This document shows positions 20,745-29,201 of a stretch of DNA of 64,000 bases, in pieces. Position 1 is the first letter of the stretch, and every line of letters begins with the position of its first letter. The notes below the pieces were generated by a model. The model made no database searches and had not been told where the DNA came from. It saw nothing but the letters and a program-made list of their open reading frames with translations. Made by a program: the position numbers and the translations under genes. This DNA comes from Microvirga sp. (lineage in GTDB: Bacteria > Pseudomonadota > Alphaproteobacteria > Rhizobiales > Beijerinckiaceae), in NCBI RefSeq assembly GCF_014699075.1, contig NZ_JACXAB010000003.1:372001-436000 (forward strand). Reading direction: 5' to 3'.

Positions 20745-23218
20745 TTACCAGAGTTCTGTCCAGGTTTACGAGCAGTCCCGATCGCGAGCATGAGATGAGC
20801 CTTAATCGGCTCATTCTGTTAAGCTTGATTGTGGCCTATACGTTTTGGGCCAACGCCTCTGTACCGCGGGAGGCGCTGATCAGCGGCTTCCTGTTTGCTG
20901 CCGTATCAGCCGGAATAGCAGCTCACATTTATTTTCGCCCAAAGCAGTCAACGGTCCGGCGTATCGTCGCAATAGTTAGCGACCTCTCCACCGTATCCTT
21001 TCAGATGCGGTTTGTGGGGGATCCGTCCTCTATTCTGTTTTTACTGTATCTGTGGATCACATTTGGTAATGGATTCCGCTTTGGGATCCGCTTCCTCTAT
21101 ATCGCAATGTCAGTCTCGGTCGTCTGCTTTATAGCAGTGGCTTACACGACACCTCGTTGGCACAATGATATCTACTTGTCAGCAACTATGTTGCTGAGTT
21201 TGATTGCACTTCCTCTTTATACAAGTACTCTGATCCGGAAGCTATCTAATGCAAAGGCTCAGGCAGAAGCGGCAAATCAGGCTAAGACGCTTTTCTTGGC
21301 CAGTGTCAGTCATGAGCTTCGAACTCCGCTGAATGCAATCATCGGCCTGTCTAGCCTCATGGCCAGGACAAAACTTGACGTTGAGCAACGAGGCTTCATC
21401 CGCACCATTGGTGCCGCCGGTGATACTCTGCTCCGGCAAATTAACAGCATTCTGAATCTGTCTCGCATTGAAGCAGGCCATACGTCCATCGAGAACATCG
21501 ATTTCGACCTGTTGGAGCTACTTTCCACGTCGCGAGCGATGGTGCTCACTCAAGCGCAACAGAAAGGGCTCCGGCTCACTATTCACCTCGCGTCTTGGAC
21601 ACCTTTGCAGCTTCGCGGCCCAAAGCATCACCTTGAGGAGGTTCTGCTTAATCTTCTTGGCAATGCGGTGAAGTTTACAGAACGAGGATACATTACCCTC
21701 TCTGCTTATCCTGTAACCACAGATGATGGGCTATTCATACACTTTGCCGTCACTGACACAGGAATCGGTGTCGCTGCTCACGCGACCGAGAGCATTTTCG
21801 AGAGCTTCACCCAGGCCGACGAAACCATTATCAACCGCTTCGGTGGAACTGGCCTAGGCCTATCCATCTGCAGGCAATTGATCACCGCCATGGGCGGCAA
21901 GATCGGTGTTAACAGTCGGGAAGGCCATGGCAGTTCCTTCTGGTTCAATCTACCTATGACCCGCTCGGAGCAGACGGGATCAAGCCAAGTATCATCACAC
22001 CTGTCTCCATCTGTTCTGGTTTGCCCTGACGCCGAACTCGCAGTCGGTCTTGTTTCACGCCTTAGTGTCCCGAGCGGCGTTCCCGTTCTCAGAACACTCC
22101 TGGACGCAAGAGAGCATGCCCAAAGAAGCGCTACGCAAGAGCAATTGGTATTCTACTACAGCGATTTACCAGAGGATCTTCTGGTAGCCGACATCGCGAG
22201 CGCAAACCTCTCGGTCAACCCAGTTGTTATTCTTCCGAAAGCGTCCCGGGCGCCCTCAACAGAACGGCTGATGCGGTGGTCGAGCAGCATACTTCCGCGT
22301 GATTTCACTTTGGAGGAAGTACGGGTCGGATCGATTGCAGCTGCTGCGCAAACAGCCGTGGCGCAGTCGCTTTGGAACGGGCCGAGTGAGGTCGAGCTTC
22401 CCAGGGCATCGACATCCCTCTCGATTCTGATTGCAGACGACAACTCAACAAACCGAATGGTAGTGTCCAAGATCCTGGAGCGTGGAGGCCACACGACACA
22501 CTGCGTCGGGAACGGTGAGGATGCGCTCGACGCACTTGAGACGCAGAAATTTGATCTTATCATCATGGATCTCAACATGCCCGTCATGACGGGCATTGAG
22601 GCAACTAAACTCTTCAGGTTCACAGAGGCACAGGGTACCCGTATCCCCATCGTTGCCCTGACCGCTGACGCAACCCCAGAAGTTGTAGCTCGAACTCTCG
22701 AAGCCGGTATGGATGAATGCCTGACAAAGCCAGTGCAGCCAGCAACACTTCTCAGAATAATCGAAGAGAAAGTTGGCTCTCTACCGAAGAGCCCAGCGGC
22801 CACAGACACAACTGATCTGGTTGAGTGCCCGGCTGATCACCCCACACTAATCGATGAGACGATCCTGAGAGAATTGGAGCAGTTGGGGGGGCGAGACTTT
22901 GTTTCCACTCTTGTGCAAGAGTTCTTTTCGGATGCTGATCATCTAGTTGCTGAACTGAAAACTGCCGCCGCGTGTGCAGACTCCCACAGGTTTCGCCTTG
23001 AAGCACACGGATTACAGAGTGCCTCAGCGAACGTTGGAGCAAGAATTGTCCACGATATTTGCCTGAGTTGGCGAAAGATTACGAGCGCAGACCTACAGCG
23101 CGACGGGTCAGAACAACTCCATAAACTTGTAGTAGAACTCAAACGAACCCATCGCGCACTAAATATGTATCTTGCTACCATGAGCCAGGATAAAAGGGCT
23201 GCCAGCTTTACACACTAG
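20741..23218 (+). CDS. rpfC: RpfC-like hybrid sensor histidine kinase (DSF receptor)
   Basis: 825 residues from a GTG at 20741 that overlaps the preceding stop. The membrane input region (about 22-168) has about five hydrophobic segments and the stretch LWITFGNGFRFGIRFLY, then IALPLY, as in Xanthomonas RpfC. Then HisKA with H191 (SVSHELRTPLN), HATPase with N308, DTGIG (339-343) and GGTGLGLS (369-376), a degenerate linker, REC with D610 (IIMDLNMPVMTG) and an HPt domain with H756 (EAHGLQSASANVGA). RpfC senses DSF and passes phosphate by H-D-H-D relay to its cognate regulator, here most likely the overlapping GGDEF-EAL protein. In Xanthomonas RpfC also binds RpfF; whether this pair does so is unknown. 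Confidence 0.9.
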   Translation: MITRVLSRFTSSPDREHEMSLNRLILLSLIVAYTFWANASVPREALISGFLFAAVSAGIAAHIYFRPKQSTVRRIVAIVSDLSTVSFQMRFVGDPSSILFLLYLWITFGNGFRFGIRFLYIAMSVSVVCFIAVAYTTPRWHNDIYLSATMLLSLIALPLYTSTLIRKLSNAKAQAEAANQAKTLFLASVSHELRTPLNAIIGLSSLMARTKLDVEQRGFIRTIGAAGDTLLRQINSILNLSRIEAGHTSIENIDFDLLELLSTSRAMVLTQAQQKGLRLTIHLASWTPLQLRGPKHHLEEVLLNLLGNAVKFTERGYITLSAYPVTTDDGLFIHFAVTDTGIGVAAHATESIFESFTQADETIINRFGGTGLGLSICRQLITAMGGKIGVNSREGHGSSFWFNLPMTRSEQTGSSQVSSHLSPSVLVCPDAELAVGLVSRLSVPSGVPVLRTLLDAREHAQRSATQEQLVFYYSDLPEDLLVADIASANLSVNPVVILPKASRAPSTERLMRWSSSILPRDFTLEEVRVGSIAAAAQTAVAQSLWNGPSEVELPRASTSLSILIADDNSTNRMVVSKILERGGHTTHCVGNGEDALDALETQKFDLIIMDLNMPVMTGIEATKLFRFTEAQGTRIPIVALTADATPEVVARTLEAGMDECLTKPVQPATLLRIIEEKVGSLPKSPAATDTTDLVECPADHPTLIDETILRELEQLGGRDFVSTLVQEFFSDADHLVAELKTAAACADSHRFRLEAHGLQSASANVGARIVHDICLSWRKITSADLQRDGSEQLHKLVVELKRTHRALNMYLATMSQDKRAASFTH

Positions 23219-23562
23219 CAATGCACTGCAGGAACATAGTTGGTGTGGCCCTGCGGCCAAGTATGGCAGCTGATGAAGTCCGCGCGTGGCAAGAATGCTG
23301 TCCCCGCGAGCTGATGAAGGTAAGGTTAGTTTCCGGGAGGGTTCAGGCAAGGCAATTGACCCTGCAGGCGGTGCGAGAGCGCTCAAAGCAGCGGACCGCA
23401 TCTCTCCTATGCACTCATCGGGCCCAGGAATGCGATTCAGCGTGGACTCAGACGCCACTGCCGCACAAGTCTATGCCTGCGCCTGCGCGTCACGCCTGTC
23501 AGACCCTGGCACGCAGCTTTTCGGCTCTGCGTCAGCCGTCTCGTTTCTGCGACGGAAGCGCC
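23219..23562. other. Non-coding stretch between rpfC and IS481 remnant
   Basis: About 340 bases. Open frames here show no recognisable motif and I regard them as chance. No terminator hairpin with a T-run is obvious after rpfC. Confidence 0.4.
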
Positions 23563-23870
23563 ATGGGCCGCGTTCCTCACGAAAGGACCGCTACACCGCA
23601 GACGGTCCGTCTCGCGATCCGGCGGTATGAGCTAAATGTGGGAGCGTGAGCTAAGTGTAGGAGCGCTGGCTAAGCACTCCCACTACAACACCCACGACCA
23701 GTTCAGGGCGCACCTGCAGTTCTTCATAGGATGCCTTCGACCAAGCCCACCGGCTCAGAACTCTACACGAACCCACGCCCCGAGTACGTCTGCCACCTCC
23801 GGCCAGAAGAGCCCGAAAGGTTCAAGCTCATTTCATCACACCACAGCCCGAAACCGTGCGGCTCAATAAG
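23563..23870 (+). pseudogene. IS481-family transposase, internally deleted
   Basis: ATG 23563 begins MGRVPHERTATPQTVRLAIR, the N-terminal start of IS481-type transposases (the MERVWHERSATT-like start). After about 28 residues a stop follows, and the C-terminal end appears almost at once: HYNTHDQFRAHLQFFI, then in the next frame DAFDQAHRLRTL, then EYVCHLRPEEPERFKL. These match the last about 65 residues of the same family, so most of the catalytic domain has been deleted and two frame shifts added. It marks the right edge of the A/T-rich segment. Confidence 0.7.
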
Positions 23871-24128
23871 CTCAGGGGTGTTGCCACACAATCCAGCAAG
23901 GAGTCAGACAACTTGCTAGCTGCAATCAAGCTTGTATCAGCCCCTACCTGCCTGCGAAGTCATGACTCTAATGCTCTGCAATATGCCTCAAGCTTGAGCT
24001 TGGCCTCTAAGGCCGATCGCTAAACATTTTCACCTTCAGCTGCCACGGTAAGTGTTCATTTAACGTGAGGTGATAGACTTCTAGGCGGCAAATAGAGCAA
24101 TCTGCGCGTCAGTTAGCGGGGGGGATCA

Positions 24129-24542
24129 GTGAAGGACCGGCGTTTGCGCAGGCGTGTACCAACAATTCTCGAAGGCCGAATTCAGATTGAGGGTCGTGAA
24201 TCTGACATTGAATGCACGGTACGAGACCTCTCGGACTCCGGAGCCCGGATCTTTCTCCACCAACCTCTGGAACTCCCGGACGAGTTCATTCTGAGCATTC
24301 CGAAACGGGGCCTTTCTTCCAACGCTCGAGTCATGTGGTCGCGCGACAGGAGGCATGGGGTCATGCTGCTCCGAGATCTGCCTGTTGCCGAGCAGTCTAC
24401 TTCGGATATCTTCGACCCTCGTATCCACACCATTCTCAAGGATGCCCGCTCCCAGCTCGCACAGATCATGGGACTTTCGGAAGATTCAATTCGATTGAAC
24501 TTTGATGTTGACCCATTATCCCGGGACTGGTCCGAGGAATGA
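24129..24542 (+). CDS. PilZ-domain protein (probable c-di-GMP receptor)
   Basis: 137 residues from GTG 24129. The N-terminal RRLRRRVP and D33-L-S-D-S-G38 (the D/NxSxxG motif) are the two c-di-GMP contact elements of PilZ domains and both are present. The remainder is the beta-barrel (about 15-90) followed by a helical tail. PilZ proteins change conformation or partner on binding c-di-GMP. It lies between the DSF/GGDEF-EAL module and the tad pilus locus and converges on the cpaC operon, so it is a plausible effector for either. Confidence 0.85.
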   Translation: MKDRRLRRRVPTILEGRIQIEGRESDIECTVRDLSDSGARIFLHQPLELPDEFILSIPKRGLSSNARVMWSRDRRHGVMLLRDLPVAEQSTSDIFDPRIHTILKDARSQLAQIMGLSEDSIRLNFDVDPLSRDWSEE

Positions 24543-24585
24543 CGCAGCCGAGGACACTTCCTGAACCGGCTTCGAATTCACATTG

Positions 24586-24927
24586 CTACTCGGCTGCACC
24601 AACTCGTGGCTGTGTCGTGTCGGCGGCATTTTCCGGAGGAACCCCAGCTCGAGGAGGCGAGGGAGCGCTCCCAGATCCCTTCCGATAGTCTTCAATGACG
24701 CGTGAAACACGCTGCCCGTCACCATCGATATAGGTATTCCCTGCGGATAGTGGCCAAGGATCCGCCACATGAACGGCTCTGTTCCATGCCTGCGCCTCAC
24801 CAGCTGATAGAGTCAGGGTGTCCCGCCGTTTCGCATAGTCGACGCACCCGCTGAGTGCAGCCAGAGAAAGTCCAGCAACGGCCGCTGCAAACCAGTGCCG
24901 GCTACTTGACAATTTTTTTCTTAGCAT
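24586..24927 (-). CDS. Small Tad-associated lipoprotein
   Basis: 113 residues from ATG 24927, which overlaps the end of cpaC by about 25 bases. A lipoprotein signal (basic start, hydrophobic core, LSGC at about 28-31) is followed by DYAKRRDTLTLSAGEAQAWN and VADPWP, a pattern I know from small proteins next to cpaC in Hyphomicrobiales. It may help place the secretin in the outer membrane, like CpaD-group proteins, but it is much shorter than CpaD. Function is inferred from location only. Confidence 0.7.
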   Translation of the reverse strand: MLRKKLSSSRHWFAAAVAGLSLAALSGCVDYAKRRDTLTLSAGEAQAWNRAVHVADPWPLSAGNTYIDGDGQRVSRVIEDYRKGSGSAPSPPRAGVPPENAADTTQPRVGAAE

Positions 24928-26401
24928 TGCGTTTTTCCGGCTGCACTTCGACGATGTGCCCATAGGGACCGATAATACCCGTTCCGTCGGCAAAACGTCG
25001 CTTCGTATCGCTATCGACCTCCAGCTTGCCGAAAAGAAAAAATTCCACGTCGTTCGCTGGTTTGCTCGAGTCCAACGGGGTCTTGAGCGGCTGCCCTGGC
25101 TTAGATGGTCTCACCAAGTGGGGTGTGACGATGATCACGAGATCCGTTTCCTGCTCCTGGAAAGACGACGATCGGAAAAGCGCACCAAGGATAGGTACTT
25201 GTCCAAGCCACGGAATCTGATCCTGGTTCTTCGTGTGGGTGCTCTGAAGCAGTCCCGCCATCGCAAAGCTCTGGCCATCCCTCACCTCAATCATGGTGCT
25301 GGCGCGGCGGGTAATGAACGACGGAATGGAGATGAGCCCAGTGTTGATCCGGACGGACTCGTCGACCTGGCTGACCTCCGGCTCAAGCTTCAGATTGATC
25401 AGACCATTATCGAGAACCGTCGGGGTAAAGTTTAAGCGAACCCCATATTCCTTATATTGGACAGTGACCCTGTTCTCGTCGGAGGCAACTGGGATCGGGA
25501 CCTCGCCTCCAGCGAGAAAGCTGGCCTTTTCGCCAGACAGGGCAATCAGGTTCGGCTCGGCCAGTCGGCGCGCCAAACCCTTTTCTTCCAATGCCTGAAC
25601 GAGAATGTCAGCGCTGATGCCGCCCCCCAGCACCTGCGCCACCAAGGTACCGAACGGCTGGTTTCCGCTTGGAAGGGAAGGGTTGAAGCGAATGAGGCCC
25701 GGCGTCGAGTCCGAACTTACGCCTCCTGAGGTAAATCCGCCTCCCCGCGACCCGCCCTCGCGCCTGGCATACCAGCTCACGCCCAGCTCGCGTCCGGCGT
25801 TGCGGTTGGCTTCGATGAAGCGAACCTCGAGCATGACCTGCTGCCCGCCGCTGACCCGCAGGGCATTGATGACGCCGTCAGCGCCATACTGCTCGGCAAT
25901 TTCCAGCGCTTTTCGAAGGGAGATCGCATCGGGAACGGTGCCGCTCAGACGCAGCCTCCCGTTGATGGTTTCGACCCTAACATTCGCCTGCGGCAGAGCC
26001 TGCTGAAGCGAAACCTCAAGGTCCGGCATATCGGCGCCCACCTCGACGCTCACAGTACCGAGAAGCGATTCATCCGGCGCATAGACCGCGATGTTGGTGC
26101 GCCCTTCGGCCTTTCCCAGCACATAGAAGCTGCGCCCGGTCAGTGGAACGGCTGTTGCAACATCCGGGTCGCCGACAATGACTTTGGTGATGTCCGCCGT
26201 CGTTTTCGCCGTGAGGAATTGCCCCTTTGCCACGTTGACGCCCGACAACGTGCGGCCGTTGCTGAATCGCAGGAGCCGCTCCTGCGCCAGTGTGGGAACC
26301 ACCGTTAAGAGATTGGCGGCAGCCACCGCGAGAGCGAGGCCGAGGGCGGACCAGATCACACCACCTCTCCACCGGGGAGGCCGACAATATTTCTTCGTCA
26401 T
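24902..26401 (-). CDS. cpaC: CpaC, Tad/Flp pilus secretin
   Basis: 499 residues from ATG 26401; a TTG at 26449 would add 16. A hydrophobic signal segment (about 14-38) is followed by the pilus N-domain (LLRFSNGRTL to PDESLLGTVSVEV), a BON-like segment and the secretin channel domain with the C-terminal signature (VPILGALFRSSSFQEQETDLVIIVTPHLV). It should form the outer-membrane pore for the Flp pilus. It sits with its lipoprotein partner on the minus strand, divergent from tadD and the rest of the pilus genes. Confidence 0.92.
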   Translation of the reverse strand: MTKKYCRPPRWRGGVIWSALGLALAVAAANLLTVVPTLAQERLLRFSNGRTLSGVNVAKGQFLTAKTTADITKVIVGDPDVATAVPLTGRSFYVLGKAEGRTNIAVYAPDESLLGTVSVEVGADMPDLEVSLQQALPQANVRVETINGRLRLSGTVPDAISLRKALEIAEQYGADGVINALRVSGGQQVMLEVRFIEANRNAGRELGVSWYARREGGSRGGGFTSGGVSSDSTPGLIRFNPSLPSGNQPFGTLVAQVLGGGISADILVQALEEKGLARRLAEPNLIALSGEKASFLAGGEVPIPVASDENRVTVQYKEYGVRLNFTPTVLDNGLINLKLEPEVSQVDESVRINTGLISIPSFITRRASTMIEVRDGQSFAMAGLLQSTHTKNQDQIPWLGQVPILGALFRSSSFQEQETDLVIIVTPHLVRPSKPGQPLKTPLDSSKPANDVEFFLFGKLEVDSDTKRRFADGTGIIGPYGHIVEVQPEKRNAKKKIVK

Positions 26402-26625
26402 GGGAGGATCCGGCTCATGCGGTTGATCTGTTGCCTTACGTCGATCCAAAACGCGGGCCGCTGCGACCCCGTGGTCTAGACCTCATCAGATGTGAGGCGG
26501 TATGGTTAACGTAGCGTAAAGAAATTTCGCGTCTAATACGACTTGCCTGGAAATTTATTCTGTTGCGGCACGAACAAACGCTGTTCCGGACAAGAACTCA
26601 TAAGAACTAGGCACAGGGGCAAAAG

Positions 26626-27153
26626 ATGCTGGAATTCAAACGCGCATGGCGGCTTTGTCTGCTGATGATCACAGCCGTTCTACTTACAGGTTGCAACAGC
26701 ACCCAGGATTTCAGCCTTTCCAGTTTCGGCAACAGCGTTGCAGGACCCGATCTTCCGGCATCAGTAGAACCCTACCCGGACGATCAGGTGCTGACGGTCG
26801 CGAAGGTACATTTTACCGAGCGCAACTATGGCAGCGCAGCACGCTATTATGAACGGGCTGTGGAGGTCATGCCGAACAATCCGGAGGCATGGCTCGGTCT
26901 CGCAGCGTCCTACGACCGGGTTCGGCGCTTTGACCTTGCGGATCGAGCCTACACCGAGGCCTCGCGCTTCATGGCGGATCGACCCGAGTACTACAACAAC
27001 GTAGGCTATTCCTATCTGCTTCGAGGGGATGTCGCAAAGGCGCGCAGCAACTTCCTCAGGGCGCAAGAACTCGATCCAGCCAACCTGACGGTCAACAACA
27101 ACTTGGAGTTGTTGAGAGACAACGCCAACCGCATCGGTTCGAAGCAGGGATAG
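26626..27153 (+). CDS. tadD: TadD-like TPR lipoprotein
   Basis: 175 residues. The lipoprotein signal has a hydrophobic core (about 10-20) and the lipobox LTGC. Three tetratricopeptide-like repeats follow (about 60-165; for example NYGSAARYYERAVEVMPNNPEAW). TadD proteins support assembly of the outer-membrane secretin. The gene is the first on the plus-strand arm of the pilus locus, divergent from cpaC. Confidence 0.82.
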   Translation: MLEFKRAWRLCLLMITAVLLTGCNSTQDFSLSSFGNSVAGPDLPASVEPYPDDQVLTVAKVHFTERNYGSAARYYERAVEVMPNNPEAWLGLAASYDRVRRFDLADRAYTEASRFMADRPEYYNNVGYSYLLRGDVAKARSNFLRAQELDPANLTVNNNLELLRDNANRIGSKQG

Positions 27154-27511
27154 TTTGGATTGATCGAAGGAGCCTGGCCCTCAGGGTGGTCAGGACCGGC
27201 ACCACGCGAACGGACATCGAAGAAGCCGGATACCTCTTTGGACCGCCAGGCTTAACCTGATTGTCGACTGGTGGATTTGTGCGCAGGGCAAAGCAGTCGC
27301 CCTGTGGGCTTGCCGGCTAGGCCATTTAGCCGAGCATGGTCTGGTTAATGCTCTAGGCTATCAAGCTGAATAGACCGGACTGCCGAAAGAATTCTTAAAT
27401 GGGACAACACAAGCGCAGGGTTCAGGTCTCAGCATGATCCGAACGGGAGCTTGTGGGGACGCTGACCTACCCGGGCCAGCAAACCAGGCAACCAGGTCGA
27501 GGAACAACACC
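27154..27511. other. Leader/promoter region of the Flp pilin gene
   Basis: About 360 bases with no convincing gene. It contains a perfect 6-bp hairpin (CAGGGC/GCCCTG, 27284-27304) without a T-run. A long untranslated leader or control region of flp is likely. No sigma-54 type -24/-12 element was seen. Confidence 0.45.
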
Positions 27512-27709
27512 ATGAAGTCACTTATCTCGCGTTTCGTCAAAGACGAGTCCGGTGCAACCGCTATCGAATACGGCCTTATCGCTGCAGGGCTTGCCGTCGT
27601 CGTCGTTGGAATCTTCGGAGACGGTAAGACCGTTGACATTATGCTCACGAACATGTTCGGGGAGGTCTCGAAGCAGGTGACTGCAGCCACAGGGGCCTCA
27701 GGGTCCTAG
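27512..27709 (+). CDS. flp: Flp-type pilin
   Basis: 65 residues from ATG 27512 (GAGGAACAACACC upstream). The short basic leader ends at G14, and cleavage before A15 gives ATAIEYGLIAAGLAVVVVG with the conserved Glu at mature position 5 and Tyr at 6, as in Flp pilins. It is the major fibre subunit. The processing enzyme CpaA is the next gene. A strong hairpin follows the gene. Confidence 0.95.
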   Translation: MKSLISRFVKDESGATAIEYGLIAAGLAVVVVGIFGDGKTVDIMLTNMFGEVSKQVTAATGASGS

Positions 27710-27734
27710 TGCCCCACGAGGCATCAACACCGAA

Positions 27735-27759
27735 GCGGAAGAGAGCAACTCTCTTCCGC
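27735..27759 (+). terminator. Perfect hairpin between flp and cpaA
   Basis: GCGGAAGAGAG and CTCTCTTCCGC form an 11-bp perfect stem with a CAA loop, 26 bases after the flp stop. No T-run follows. It may be a 3'-stabilising or partially terminating hairpin that gives more flp mRNA than downstream mRNA. Confidence 0.6.
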
Positions 27760-27811
27760 CGCCTCTTGGTGTCAACAGCGGCAATCCTCTACTGAAGGTT
27801 ACGGGGCAACA

Positions 27812-28327
27812 ATGACGGTCTCTGCCATCGCGGCACTCGCCGCCAGCGCAAGCTTCATCGTGGCTGTTTCGTGGGCGGGGGCGATGGATCTGGTCACCAT
27901 GAAGATCCGCAACAGCCTCGTTCTTATCCTGTTTGGGCTTTATGCGCTCCTGGCTCCGCTCGCCGGCTGGTCGCTGACAGAGATCGGGCTGAGCGCTGCC
28001 GTTGCCGGCGCTGTGCTGGTCTGCACATTCACCTTCTTCGCGTTTGGGTGGATCGGAGGCGGCGATGCCAAACTGGCTCCCGTGGTCGCCTTATGGTTGG
28101 GTGCGGATTACGCCCCCGTCTATCTGATCTGCTCCGCGCTTTTCGGCGGCGTCCTGACACTCGCCATTCTTCAATTTCGCGCAATGCTGCTCCCTGCGTT
28201 CTGTCTCAACATAGATTGGGTGACGCGACTGCACGACAGGAAAACCGGTGTTCCGTACGGGGTGGCGATTGCCGCTGCGGCACTCTTCGTGTTTCCGAGC
28301 ACGCCTTGGTCGAACCTCATCTTCTGA
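27812..28327 (+). CDS. cpaA: CpaA/TadV prepilin peptidase
   Basis: 171 residues, type IV prepilin peptidase (A24) of the short form. About five hydrophobic helices. The two catalytic aspartates are D26 (AMDLVTMKIRN) and D85 in the GGGDAKL motif. It should remove the leader of the Flp pilin and of the TadE/TadG pseudopilins. Confidence 0.92.
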   Translation: MTVSAIAALAASASFIVAVSWAGAMDLVTMKIRNSLVLILFGLYALLAPLAGWSLTEIGLSAAVAGAVLVCTFTFFAFGWIGGGDAKLAPVVALWLGADYAPVYLICSALFGGVLTLAILQFRAMLLPAFCLNIDWVTRLHDRKTGVPYGVAIAAAALFVFPSTPWSNLIF

Positions 28328-28382
28328 AAGGCGTAGCTGCCTTGACCCTATCAGCCCATGATCCGCGACAAGGCACAGTGGC

Positions 28383-29156
28383 ATGCTCCGTATCGTCATA
28401 CTCATGATTGCCGTCGGTTCCGGAGGACTTGCCGGGTGGCTCGCGCTCTCGATGCAAGCACCGGAAGTTGCCATGCCGGCGGCGGTGACGCTGCCCCCAA
28501 CAATCCCCATGGAGGATGTCCTGGTCGCCTCGATCGACCTCCCGCAGGGCTATACGATCAACGACGGAAATCTTCGCTGGCAGAGTTGGCCACAGAACTC
28601 GGTTCCTCCAGGCTCCATCGACCGAAAGACCAAGCCAGAGGCATTGACAGAGTTCAAGGGAGCAGTCGTACGCAATTACCTCGGAGCAGGCGAACCCATC
28701 CGTGAGGAGAAGCTGGTCCGCGGATCATCCGGGCTGCTGGCTGCCCTCCTTCCAGCGGGCAAACGCGCTGTGGCGATCCGAGTGTCGGCGGAAAGCACAG
28801 CTGGCGGCTTCATCCTGCCCAACGATCGGGTTGATGTGCTCCAGACGCTCACACGACAGGCCGGCAACCAAAGCGAAAACCTTTCCCGCACACTCCTCAC
28901 CAACATCCGCGTCCTGGCAGTGGACCAAAAAGCCGATGAAACAAAGAGCGACGCTGCCGTCGTCGGCAAGACCGTCACCCTCGAACTGAGCCCTGCTCAA
29001 GCCGAAACGGTCGCATCTGGGCAGGCGACCGGTGCCTTATCCCTTGCACTCCGCTCCGCGATCGACATTGGCGAAGCATCCGCGGCGAAGCATGAAGGCA
29101 GCGCCATCGTGAGAATACTGCGCGCAGGGCGCAGTGAACTTGTTCGGACACAGTAG
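28383..29156 (+). CDS. cpaB: CpaB, Tad pilus assembly protein
   Basis: 257 residues. An N-terminal membrane anchor (about 3-24) is followed by an SAF-type domain (MEDVLVASIDLPQGYTIND, GAVVRNYLGAGEPI) and the RcpC-like domain (RVSAESTAGGFILPNDRVDVL). CpaB/RcpC lies in the periplasm and works with the secretin. The location between cpaA and cpaE is standard. Confidence 0.9.
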   Translation: MLRIVILMIAVGSGGLAGWLALSMQAPEVAMPAAVTLPPTIPMEDVLVASIDLPQGYTINDGNLRWQSWPQNSVPPGSIDRKTKPEALTEFKGAVVRNYLGAGEPIREEKLVRGSSGLLAALLPAGKRAVAIRVSAESTAGGFILPNDRVDVLQTLTRQAGNQSENLSRTLLTNIRVLAVDQKADETKSDAAVVGKTVTLELSPAQAETVASGQATGALSLALRSAIDIGEASAAKHEGSAIVRILRAGRSELVRTQ

Positions 29157-29201
29157 GCTGCACCAACCTTTGGAAGAGCACCGTAAGAGTATGAGCTCGA
29201 A

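Noticed and set aside
23221..23560. Open frames just after rpfC
   Set aside because: No recognisable motif; the only meaningful part of the frame begins at the IS481 remnant at 23563.
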